Shown: one piece after another, positions 16,401 through 27,157 of the stretch
Layout: each line of letters begins with the position of its first letter
Numbering within the stretch: the stretch's first letter is position 1
Source: Chara braunii
Lineage: Eukaryota > Streptophyta > Charophyceae > Charales > Characeae
DNA length: 28,358 bases
Assembly: GCA_003427395.1 (NCBI GenBank)
Contig: BFEA01000114.1
Span: 2,366,658-2,395,015 of the forward strand
Reading direction: 5' to 3'
Notes under the pieces: model-generated
Databases searched by the model: none
Told to the model about the DNA's origin: nothing
Seen by the model: the letters and a program-made list of their open reading frames with translations, nothing else
Translations under genes and position numbers: made by a program

Positions 16401-16499
16401 GCTGCTGTGGCTAACTGGGATGCAAAAAACAGAAAAAGAATCGTACCTCAAAATGCAGACGAAGTAACCAAGTCGGCACGCCACCGACTACCTTTTCAA

Positions 16500-16680
16500 T
16501 CGCAGCAGACCTGAGAGTTCGAACTCAGCTGGAGAAGGTTGGTTCCTTGCTCAGTTGGTACACCCATGAACTGTTGAAATACAATTGCAGACGAGCCCAG
16601 CCGTCACAGCTCAGTCGCTACACTGATGACCTCTTCAATTGATGACCTGAGTCCGAACCCAGCTGGAACTGCACGGGTGA
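16500..16680 (+). mobile_element. Overlapping tRNA-derived SINE head fragments
   Basis: B boxes at about 16509 (CCTGAGAGTTCGAACTC) and 16651 (CCTGAGTCCGAACCC), and A-box-like words CCTTGCTCAGTTGGTACACC (about 16545) and ACAGCTCAGTCGCTACAC (about 16606). At least two heads are nested or tandem, with no clear tails. Confidence 0.55.
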
Positions 16681-16729
16681 AAAAATGTAGGCAAGAAGAT
16701 TCCCAGCTCCTCACAATAGTTGTAGTCTT

Positions 16730-17530
16730 GCAAACCTTGAGTCTAAAAGACTAAAAATAGATGGGCAAACTTTGAGTCTAAAAATAGATGGCATCCTGCC
16801 GATGCTGCCAAAACAGTCAACAGAAAGTCAACAATAGTGGTAGTCTTGCAAACCGTGCGTCTAAAAATAGATGGGAAAACTTAGAGTCTAAAAATAGATG
16901 GGCATCTTGCCAGTGCCACCAAAAAACTCAACAGAGACTCGACAGACCACGTCAGGGCCCAACAGGAGGTACACACCGCCGATGCGCGTGAGCCAGCTGC
17001 ACAAACAGTCTTAAGCCTAGAGTCTACAAATAAATGGGGCAGAGGCTGACGTTGTCAAAAAAGGCCACAAAACACGTCGGGGGTGAAGAGGAGGCTCGCA
17101 CCTCCGAAGCCACAGCATAAACCGCACAAACAGTCTACAACATCGTTGAACGAACGCGACAACAGAACATGTTGGGGGCCAACTGTCAAAAACCGATGCC
17201 TTTCCACTTGGCTATACCCTGACGAGGTAACGGGACCGACAACGAAGGCTCGCAGTGCCTCACACCTCTGAGGCCCGCGTAAGCTGCAAAGAGAATCGGC
17301 ATAAGCTACACAAAGACTCCGCACAAGCTACACAAAGATTCCGCATAAGCTGCACAGAAACTCCACATAAGGCGTGCACAGAGAGTCTAAATCTTGAGTC
17401 TACAAATAGATGGTCAGTCATCGACATTGCCAAAAACAAGGGCCACAGCACACGCCGGGGGCCAACAAACAGAAAACTCACACCTCTGAGGCCAGCATAA
17501 GCTGCACAAACAGTCTATAACATTGAACGG
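16730..17530. repeat. Diverged repeat family marked by GAGTCTAAAAATAGATGGG
   Basis: The word or a close variant occurs near 16739, 16771, 16856, 16885, 17020 and 17397. Copies are followed by a TTGCCAAAA-type block, a CACGYCGGGGGC block, CTCGCACCTCYGARGCC and CATAARCYGCACAAACAGTC. Smaller GCATAAGCTACACAAAGACT repeats lie at about 17300-17370. No coding potential is evident. Confidence 0.7.
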
Positions 17531-17796
17531 AACGGACTCGAAACTTCATCATTCATCATCATATTTCATCTAACAGTCGTAACTCCAATTCACAGGCAAT
17601 TGGGCAAAAGTGATGATGCACACTAACTGGCATCAAAACTTCAAAAGCCGATTGACCTCTGTCATGGCAGCAGCACATCCATAGGCTTGTTGTCAATCCC
17701 TTAAACAACACCACGCCGGGATTACGGATTGGCACTCGTGTACACAGCGAGCGCCTCACACTGGAGAACAACCGATGCCGCGGGTACTGTAACAAT

Positions 17797-17935
17797 GGGC
17801 CTAGCTAAGTTGGTACACCCATAACTGTTGAACAGACCTGAGTTCGAACCCAGGCAGAACTAGAGCACAATTCTGAATTTCCTCGGTTCGGTTGGTTTGC
17901 CACGGATATCTCAAGGCCATCACCCTTTTTAGAAA
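17797..17935 (+). mobile_element. tRNA-derived SINE copy (best tRNA-like head)
   Basis: GGCCTAGCTAAGTTGGTACA gives the A box, GTTGAACAGA the middle, and CCTGAGTTCGAACCC (17837-17851) the B box. The tail has ACAATTCTGAATTTCCTCGG and ATCTCAAGGCCATCACCCTT, ending in T5. Confidence 0.75.
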
Positions 17936-17999
17936 ACTAGAGATTCTGCGTGCTGATGGTGACAATGGTGACCCTGTCGGATCCATCATCATCGTCGTT

Positions 18000-18140
18000 A
18001 ACTGTTGAAACTTGAAATGCAGACATGAATTCAAGTCCAGGGGGAACTAGATCACAATTCTGAATTACCTGGGGGGGGTCGGTCTCACAATGGGATCTCA
18101 ACTTTTCTCAAGGCCATTGCCCTTTTTTAAATAATACATA
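18000..18140 (+). mobile_element. SINE copy with decayed head
   Basis: AACTGTTGAAACTTGAAATG, a damaged B box (ATGAATTCAAGTCC), then GAACTAGATCACAATTCTGA and a tail ending CAAGGCCATTGCCCTTTTTT near 18127. Confidence 0.65.
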
Positions 18141-18261
18141 AAAATATTTAAATAAATATGCTGAGTGCTGATGTGGGACAGTGGGCCCTGTTGGATCGTC
18201 AACGATAATCTGGGTCAGAGTCCCCTATTTGAATGCCCCAAAGGGCCCAAGCTGTCACCAA

Positions 18262-18440
18262 CTGGCCTAGAACAGTTGGTACACCCCCCCTGGCCTGAAT
18301 TGTTGAAATACAGACCAGGTGCTGAGTTCGAACTCCACTGGACACAGATGAGTATAAAATACTACTCTTCTCAATTACCTTGGGTCAGTCCGTCGATGAT
18401 GATATACCTCGAGGCTGTCGCCGTTTTAAAACGAAGGGGG
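18262..18440 (+). mobile_element. tRNA-derived SINE copy
   Basis: GGCCTAGAACAGTTGGTACA (A box), GTTGAAATACAGACC, GCTGAGTTCGAACTCC (18321-18336, B box). The tail reads TTGGGTCAGTCCGTCGATGA then CTCGAGGCTGTCGCCGTTTT. Confidence 0.72.
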
Positions 18441-19200
18441 AGGCGGGGGGAAAGATTGCTCCGAATGTCAATTTGATAATGATGAAAATCGAATCCATGC
18501 TTTGAAACGTCCACGTGGTCAGAAAGATGATGTCGTAAGGTTCGCCCTCGGACAAGCTGACGATAAAAGAAATGCTACACAGCATATGTATTATGTATGC
18601 ATCCCACAAAATGTTGTCACAGCATATGTATGCATCCCACAAAATGGTGTCCGCCTGAAGGAAGGTACGTAAACTGACCTCAGGGGGTTATCAACCCCTA
18701 CCAGCTCCAGGGCCCCAGACCCCCAGGCCCCCCCGTCCACAATTTTTCTGCAGGGGCCCCCATCTGACTACACACCCTGTAGCCGACACTGGCAATCTGC
18801 TTGGCCCATATGTCACCCTTGATGCCAAATACAGGCATACGTCATGCTTACTCATGCCTGTATTTTCACGAAGAATTTACGTGAATCGATACAGCCTTAA
18901 GGGTAGTATGCGGTGTACGGAGTTCTGTCGTCTCCCATCTGAACTTGAAGCCCGGTCAAACAAACATACAGAAATGAGACGGAAAACAAATCTAGCTGAC
19001 GTAAACCACTAAAAAGTTAAAAACACATAAGAGCGTGCAGTAGCCTGCAGACGATGTGGCATTCCCAGCACGCAGCACACACGGAGCAGGCGAAAAAGCC
19101 TTGCTCTGTGTGAATCAACCGAATTGCACACATGCATCCCTGCGCAGACCGGTTTCTCATCCGTCCTGAGACAGACGATATAGGAGAGAGTGCACAACGA
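18441..19200. other. Intergenic region with small duplications and a hairpin
   Basis: CAGCATATGTA...GCATCCCACAAAATG occurs twice (about 18579 and 18620). AATACAGGCAT (18828-18838) and ATGCCTGTATT (18854-18864) form a perfect 11 bp hairpin. No gene recognised. Confidence 0.5.
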
Positions 19201-19232
19201 GAAGCAACAGGTCTCGGGTTGGCTCAGCAGCA

Positions 19233-19359
19233 ATCCGTCATGCAGCGGCTGTTTGCTCAAATGCTAATTACATCAGATCAGTTTCAGCAACACATNATCC
19301 GTCATGCAGCGGCTGTTTGCTCAAATGCTAATTACATCAGATCAGTTTCAGCAACACAT
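19233..19359. repeat. 63 bp direct duplication split by one N (probable assembly artefact)
   Basis: The bases 19233-19295 and 19297-19359 are identical and separated by a single N at 19296. This looks like two contig ends that share an overlap but were scaffolded as a gap. Confidence 0.85.
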
Positions 19360-19427
19360 GAAGTACGTAATAGAGCATATCTGCCCGGAGGTTTGCATTC
19401 TCTCAACGAAGAAAAAACACAAACTAT

Positions 19428-20040
19428 ACTAACTTCACTGACTGCCTGCATGTAGAGCACCACAGCAGGTTGGCACTGGTTGAATCAATACCGCTGCATC
19501 AATACCGTCAAACGATACTAAGCTCACTGAGTGCCTGGCGTGTAGAGCACCACAGCAGGCTGGGCAGGCTGGGACCGATCGAGCTAACCTCTAAGCCAAC
19601 CCTGTGGAGTTGACCTTTTTTTTTTTTTTTCCCTGTGGAGTTAACCCTGGTCAGTCGACACCGTCAAAATCTCCTAAGCTCACCGTGTGCCTGCACCATG
19701 GTATGCTGCACCATGGTATGCTGACACTGATTAAAGCACCAGTACATGGACACCTGGGCCGCGGGCCTGACACCTCGAATTCTGGAGGCGCGAAACAAAA
19801 ACGCGACCGCCGATGAAAATTTATCGACGGCGGACCCAGCGTTTGACGCAGTGACAATTTTTGGCAGCAAGCAACCCTGGTATCGATACGACGATACCTC
19901 TCCGCCTCCAATCCATTCTATCGAAATCTCCCTAACTTCACTGTGTGCCTGCACGTAGAGTGTAGAGTGGCACAGTACAGTACCCTGACACCCCAATTAA
20001 GTCAACCTCTAAGCTAACCCTGCGGAGTTGACCTTGACCC
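19428..20040. repeat. Four diverged copies of a TAAGCTCACTGAGTGCCTG family
   Basis: Copies near 19428, 19517, 19674 and 19928 share TAASYTCACTGWGTGCCTG, then TGTAGAGCACCACAGCAGG or a variant. Some go on to AACCTCTAAGCCAACCCTG and GGAGTTGACC. Copy order and spacing suggest a dispersed element inserted repeatedly or a worn tandem array. Confidence 0.7.
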
Positions 20041-20302
20041 TGGTTCTCGCCAGTCCGAGAAAGAAGTCGCTGGCAATCAGGATTGCAGCCTGATCTTCTC
20101 TATTGCCTACCAAGCAGCAAACCTACTTGTTGCCCCTTTCCGCCTCCACTTGACGAATGGCCAAGACCCAGCGGCAGTGCTATGGTGCTATGTTCGTGCT
20201 TAGAAACCATGCAGCTGGTTGGAAAAACGACCAGGTTCCTGCTGTCTTCGTAGGACAGACATAGCACCACTTAGACCAATCACCCATACTCTGGAATGAG
20301 TA

Positions 20303-20414
20303 TCCTCTTCCTCTTCACCCGAATAGAACACCCGTTAATTATCGCCGTATCTGGGCTGAAAGTTTTGCCAAATACAGCTGTAATGACCAGGCGTTCTATT
20401 CGGGTGAAGACGGT
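20303..20414. mobile_element. Small inverted-repeat element (MITE-like), ~112 bp
   Basis: The left end CTCTTCCTCTTCACCCGAAT and the reverse complement of the right end, CACCGTCTTCACCCGAATAG, pair over about 20 bp. The right-end word CGTCTTCACCCGAATAGAAC is close to the end of the fold-back element at 9424. No coding capacity. Confidence 0.65.
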
Positions 20415-20591
20415 GGTTACGAACCGGTCCTTGAAAGGGTGCTCCACCCTGCAAAGTGCAGTTGTCATTAAGTATTCCGAAGGACAAAGACAGGCAGTCT
20501 CTACATGTTTCATTCACAATAACCATTCTTGGTCAACGAATCTGGTCGACGTAACCCAAAGTTGGTGCAACCGTTAGACTTGCCAGGGGGG

Positions 20592-20709
20592 CCGCTACCG
20601 TCTTCCCCTGACGAGAGTGTGGTAGGATTCTATATACACCTGGCTTCAAAATTGGACTCAATTCACACACAACAATTCTATTCTCTATCCCAGGGAAGAC
20701 AGTAGCCGG
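20592..20709. mobile_element. Small inverted-repeat element, ~118 bp
   Basis: The left arm CCGCTACCGTCTTCCCCTG and the reverse complement of the right arm CCGGCTACTGTCTTCCCTG match with one substitution and two one-base shifts. It shares CCGTCTTCC with the other two elements but not the GAATAGAACGC part, so family membership is uncertain. Confidence 0.55.
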
Positions 20710-20712
20710 GCA

Positions 20713-21905
20713 GATGACCGACAATGAAGATCGGAAAAATGATCGCTATATACTAAGCTCCATGCTACTGGGAGAAAAGCAGTCTTATGCTCTTAGGGGA
20801 TAACAAGAGCCTTCTCGTCCTCCTCGTCCTCTCCCCTCTCCCCTCTCCCCTCTCCAGTCCCTGCTCACCTGCCCTTCCGCACCTGCATACCAGGTTCTGT
20901 CTCACTGGAAGAAAAGTGATCTTAGGGGATTCCAATAACGTGTTGCCTCTCCCTTCTCCACCCCCTCCTGCTCCCCTGGCCCCTTCCTCCCTCCGCCCTT
21001 TCCACTCCCCGTGCCCTTCCCGTCCGCCCTACCTTTGGGGCTGGGTTAAACAGTCCATCTAGGGCATCTTTCTGCTTTTCGACCGAGAGAATCATCAACT
21101 GGACAGCCAGATAGCAATCGTCGTTGCAAAACACATTCCGGTCCTCTCCTTGCTCCGCCCTGTCAACCACCTTCTCTGAGTGTGTGCAGGCTATGTCTCA
21201 TTGTCTCCTCTCTTTTTTTATCAGCATCACACTACTACTCGCTTTGTCGGAGAATATCTACATCAGCATTCGAATCGTCAATTGCCCAACATCAGCCGTT
21301 GATGAAGACACAGCCTGCCAAGGCTACACGTCAGTGTTTGCCCAAGAGACCTGGAACCACAGCAGTGCACTGAAGGTAGCAAACGAGTGCAGACTCTGCA
21401 CTTGTTTGTCATACACAGCAGCCGCTACATCTGCAGAGTCTGCAGACTGCATTTCCATTCGCTGGACTTGGGTTCGCTCCCCGTCGTGCAGTCTGCTTGC
21501 TGTCTACATATACACAATAAGTTACCGCCGAGCACTGTCCTCGATTGTGAATGCACAAAGAGGTAGCCGTACGGTGCGCGTACGGTGTGGAGTCTTTTTA
21601 CAATGCTGCGAAAGACTGCTCAAAACTTCTTACCTGAGTTTCAGTTCTCGCTACCTTCCTCGTATTTGAAAGGATTAGTACGTCTCCGTCATCCGTGAGG
21701 AGTTGTCCGAGGGCGCCCAGGTCGCAGATCTCGATGGTAGGGCAGCTCTCTCCAACTCCAACTCTGCCACACCATCTCAACCTAACCCAGGCCAAGGGTG
21801 TGAGCTAACACGTGCGTGGTACGCATTCAAGACTTCTTACCGCAGAAGAAAAAACTTCCCACCTGGCGTTCAAGATTCTCTTCCTTGCATCCGGAAGGAC
21901 ATCCC
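20713..21905. other. Intergenic region 3' of the polygalacturonase, no supported gene
   Basis: Pyrimidine-rich stretches (20810-20870, 20945-21030) and CTGCAGAGTCTGCAGACTGC duplications near 21430. A 181-codon frame (21124-21669, +) has one hydrophobic segment but no recognised domain, and is not called a gene. Confidence 0.45.
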
Positions 21906-22087
21906 CGCTGTCCCCGAAAATCCCCCGATTGTGGCTGCATCAGGAGTTAGGTTTTAAGACACAGGGAAACAATTGAGGGGGGCTGGCGGCGATACACCGC
22001 TGTCCCCGAAAATCCCCCGATTGTGGCTGCATCAGGAGTTAGGTTTTAAGACACATGGAAACAATTGAGGGGGGCTGGCGGCGATAC
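21906..22087. repeat. 91 bp tandem duplication over the 3' end of the polygalacturonase gene
   Basis: Two 91 bp units (21906-21996 and 21997-22087) are identical but for about one base. The unit next to the gene holds its last codons and stop (TAA, 22046-22048); the other is a spare copy downstream. Confidence 0.93.
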
Positions 22088-22524
22088 ATTTCTTTGAGTG
22101 CCAGTGACATTATAACATGTGTACGGGGAAGATTTCTTCCAATTGTGGAAAAAGACGTCTTTCAAGTGGATGGCGTTGATCGATGAGTTTGCTGTACCTT
22201 CGAAAACGCCTGCTCCGTCGCAATCGACTCCGACAAATCGCTTGATGACAATGTCTTGGATGTCTGTATACGCAGTGGGATCGTATCCATCATCTGGATG
22301 CGTGAAGCTGCCAGATCGGTAATCGCTGAAGAATTCGATGGCGTCGCGCAAGCCCCCAGATATATAAATGTTTTTAACGGTGATGTCATGGACATACGCC
22401 CCGCGGCCAGCCGTCGTCTTCACGCGGAATGCCCTTTCTGATCCATTGAACCTGATCCCATCAATCCGCACCTTTCGCACTCCTCCTGAGATTTCACTCC
22501 CAATGGAAACGCCATGACTCAAAC
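22046..22524 (-). CDS. Polygalacturonase last exon with motifs III (SHG) and IV (RVK)
   Basis: Acceptor CCTTAG|GTTTGAGTC; the exon starts by completing a Gly codon and reads LSHGVSIGSEISGG. It ends NVSPPAPLNCFHVS and TAA. The last 13 or so codons lie in the 91 bp duplicated unit. Confidence 0.88.
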
Positions 22525-23377
22525 CTAAGGACCGCCATCCAATGCCACATCACATACATGATACCACAAATCAGCAACAAACCGAAGCCAAGAATGCAAT
22601 GGCATAAAATGCAGTGAGCGCAACACTGCACAGCAAAATTATGCCCAAACACAAAAAACAGTTTGTGGAAAAGACCTCTCTATCAATCAGGTGCCAGTGG
22701 TGCCATGTCTGTCCTAAGTAGCAATGATCCTGGCAATTTTATGACTAGATGCAGACTTACTCGGCACAAAAGGAGCACAAGCAAGGCCAGAACCTAAACT
22801 ATACACTGAATGAATTCTGGAAGAGTGTGAGCCACTGGTGGCAGTCCTACGTCCATGGAGGAAAAGGGAGAGGGCGGTGAAAGTGACGCTGGGGATGGGG
22901 GAGGATGTCAAAATGCAAGCAATGATAGTCATCGCATGCGATACCCCTTTGTATATATGGATGGGGAAAAGGGACAATAGCCAAATATTTGAAAGGCGTG
23001 AAGGGGGAAAAGGTGGGAGAGGGGGAAGCGGAGAGGCGGAGGCGGTCGGGTGCATGGGTGAGGGGAAAACCTACACAACAAAGCAGGGAACTGAAAAAAA
23101 GCACCAATGACCACTAAACAACAGATTAAGATGATAGCTCAATGATGTAGGGGTCAGAAACACCTAGGTTAGAACCTCAACCCGAAAACCGGGTAGGACA
23201 TTGGGACTTCTATAATTACAAGCAGGGCCGAGACAGCCATCCATACTCTGCGCCTGCACAATCACAGACAGTTTCCATCCAGATATTGTCCGACAGTGCA
23301 AAAGTATAGAAATACCATCTTCCTTCCTACGCCACCTCGTGTTAATCATTACCGCCCTCAAGAGTCGCCCAGCATCC

Positions 23378-23437
<60 letters not shown>

Positions 23438-23466
23438 NATAGCCGGCATCCCCGAGGAAGTTGTTC

Positions 23467-23532
<66 letters not shown>

Positions 23533-23533
23533 G

Positions 23534-23566
<33 letters not shown>

Positions 23567-26500
23567 GTGTCTGTCTCTGTCTCTGTATTATGTGGGCTGG
23601 GTGATGTTTATGTGCACTGCAGATGGTAAAGATTATTCTCCCTATGACAGTGAGGGGATTGGACGGCACAGTTTTTTACACCCATGAGGGGTACATACCA
23701 ACAACAATGGAACGAATGCAGATGTTCTCAGCAGGAATGCCCATCTTCTTGCCGTACTGATCCCAGCCGCTTTTAATGCAAATTGCATCATCCCCAGTGC
23801 TGATATCACAATCCTCTACAAGGACCTTCTTGCTGGAATCTGCCATCATCACATCACAGAAGGCCGCAGCGGCATCATACAAAGTAAGCAGGCCTTGGTA
23901 ATTTGAATTGGAACTTGATTAGACAAGCATATGGGACCGAAAGGGATGCAGAGTCATTGCACGCTCATTAAAAAAAAAAGAGGAGTCAATGGGTTACAAA
24001 ACTTGCAAAATAGACAAACAATCAACAGGCCTAGCTCAGTTGGTAGTACTTGGTACACCCATGGAATGTTGAAATACAGAATCTGAGTTTGAAATTCGAA
24101 TCCAAATCGCACTAGATGAATGAAATCAGATACTTCGGAATTTCCTTGGGCCGGTCCGTTCGATGAGAATATCTCGAGGCTGTTACCCTTCTCTTTGAAA
24201 AGAAAAAAAGAAAGAAAGAAAGAAAGAGAAACAAAAAAAAACAAACAGTTGCATCTTTTGGCTACCCTATTTTCTTCTCTCAATATGTCTCTCCTTTTCC
24301 GCTCTGCTCTATGCTGGGTCCCCCATATGAGGAGAAGACAGCTGTATTTTTCCACCCCCCCCCCCACCCACCCAAAAAAAAAAAAAAAGACGAAAAACAT
24401 TAGTCTCCGTTGACTACCTGCTATCTGTACAAGTGAGAATCTGTACGACTGGCGGCCCAGATTTCTACCACGGTGGAGTACCTGCCACCTGGTACATTTC
24501 CAACGGGCCGCCCTACGACACGAGGGACGCTGCCCGTTTCCAAGCTGTATCGAAGATTGTTTGTTAGTTGTTGGAATTTAGAAAAGAGAAAAGAGAATCC
24601 CACTATGCGAGATGCAAGTCGACAAATGAGCTTTTTTACTTAAAAAAAAAAAGAAGAAGAAAAAAAGAAACCAAGATGCAAGTCGACAAATGCTGAGGGT
24701 GTAAAAAATAGTAGCAATGGCATGAAAACTTGAAAAAAGTTCATAACTCAAGCACAAGAAGGGAGGACGGAGAGGACGAGGAGACGATAAGACACTAAGT
24801 TTGAAACTTCAAAGTCCAAACAAAGTAGCAATCACAAAAGAAAAAATCGCCACAACAATATTGCCCCCCTCATTGTGTTTCGGCCGCTACGAAATGCCGC
24901 TGCAGCTGCTGCAACTCGTGTGCCAAATTGAGCCGCTGGCCCACGCGGGGCTCTCGTCGCGCCCACAGACAAGCACGAATGGGCAGGCTTGGAAATAGAG
25001 GGGTCAAACAGGCCTCAGAAATGGCCCTGGCCGACAGTTGACCGAAAAGTCAACAGTCGGCTCGTGGACCCCTAGGCCCAGATCCGAGAAGTCGAAGTCG
25101 ACACACAAGATTTCCAGGCCGTCGATCTGGAATGATCTGACAGTGGTCTGCAGGTTCTGGAAGACATCCAGGCCTCGAGGACTCCAGACCGCAACTGGGA
25201 CAAATCGGAAGATCCGGGCCCTCACATGGACCGACGCTGACCGTGGATCTTCCGAGTCAACACTATATTACGTTGACCTTGCCACTGCTTGGGCATTCAG
25301 TCTTGCGAGTGGCTTGCGGCTTCGACGCCGCACGTGAGACTTGAGGAGTGGGGGCTGGTGCCATGCTGTTTCAGGCGCGCCAGCCAGATACTAGAGTTTA
25401 GGAGAGTGAGGCAGCCATTGCTGCAAGGATAGTCGACGGCGAGAGAGGGAGGCGAGGAAGAGAGAGAGTGTGGGTGGAGTGTGAGGGCGTGAGTGTGCAC
25501 CTGATCTTACATGGTGGGACGCTGCTGCTGATTCTGCTCGCCGCATCTGCGAGGGGCTGCATTCATCATCATCCATGTGTCATTCAGTGTTCAGAAGCGC
25601 TGACGTGGCAGAGGTGGGGAGCCTGGAGGATAAGTAGTGGGAATTGATTACTGTGATACTCTTCTCCTCCCTCTGTCTTGTCTCCCCCCTCTCTTCACTC
25701 ATCTGGATACTTACCATCGAGTTGGATCACACGTGGAACTGAGAGATCAGGTACTTTGACGACATCAGTTTGAAGAACTTGTTGGAATTATTATCTCACG
25801 ACATTGCACGACATTGCTGTTTGACGACATGATTGTCTGACGAGACTGTGTTCATTACACAGCATTCAGGTAGTTGGGTATAGTCGCAATTTGACGGCCC
25901 CAACCTTGGCCCACCTCAGTCCTGGACATACTCACACTACTACTTATTTTTATCAAGCTGTGGATGTGATGGCGGTCAGATTCATTCAGGTCTTGCCGTA
26001 ATTGTGGTCAGATACATTTAGGAAAGTGCTAGTGTGAGTATGCCCTCAGTCCTGAGCATGGACACAATTTCCACTGGCCATTTCCCAGATACACACGTAA
26101 GTTGGGCACTGGGCCTGGGTATAATAGAGGTACTACAAACCGAATTCCCATCTTTGAACAAGGTACAAAATTACTACAAATACTACAAATACTACAAATA
26201 GTAAAATACTACAAATACTACAAATGCAATTCCCCTCCCACCCCAAAGCCCCCCCCCCCCCCCCACACCACCCAAAAAAAAAAAGGGGTAACTTCAGTAG
26301 AGTCACAAAACCGAGTTATAATTGCACTATATAATATATATGGGGCAAGATATAGTTTGCAATTATAACTCATTTTTGCGACTCCCGCGTAGTTCCCCCC
26401 CCCCCCCCCCCCCTCCCCCCGAAAAAAGAATACGACAGAGCTTAGATAATTCAGAATTGAAGAAGAGGCTTATTGTGTGTGCAGGTTCCATCAAGTTGGG

Positions 26501-27031
26501 CATTGCAACACTGCAGCAACAGTCCTTGGACCCTTTTTCTGTTTCTTCTTTTTTTGACACCCCTTGGAACCACATTCCATCTTTTTTTTTTTTTTTTTTT
26601 TTTTCACAAAACACACACACACCTGCTGTGCTAGTGGTGCTGACAGGGCCAGACACCACTAGCACCCGGGGGGGGAGGCTCCATCCACATTCCATCTTAA
26701 CTTCTCGCATGGAAAATCAAGTCCAAAAGAAGCAGTCTTGGTTTTTAAAGGCAGACACCATCTCTGAATTGCTGAAAGTTGGAAAGCAAAAAAAAAGAAA
26801 AAGAAATTTAGTGGCAATTACTCAGCCCATTTCCCGGTTTTATAACGCAAAGTTTTGCTTTTGTTTAAAAAAAGAAGAAGAAGAAAAAAAGCACTTGGCA
26901 AAACCACAGCGAATTCGCAATGAATCTAGGATCGCATTGACTTCATGCACCAACTCCGTTTTTCCTACTTTTTTTTCCCTACACTTGGATAGCACTGACG
27001 TCAGGCATCCACTTGCCTTTTTTTTTTTTTT

Positions 27032-27062
<31 letters not shown>

Positions 27063-27063
27063 G

Positions 27064-27157
<94 letters not shown>

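Noticed and set aside
17797-17851. Functional tRNA gene
   Set aside because: A and B boxes are present but no acceptor or anticodon stem closes, and the conserved SINE tail follows.
21124-21669. 181-codon plus-strand frame with one hydrophobic segment
   Set aside because: No recognisable domain, mixed composition, internal short duplications; length is within what chance allows in this region.
22046-22524. Last polygalacturonase exon as a stand-alone gene
   Set aside because: It starts with a splice acceptor and completes a split Gly codon; motifs I and II lie in upstream exons with matching phase.
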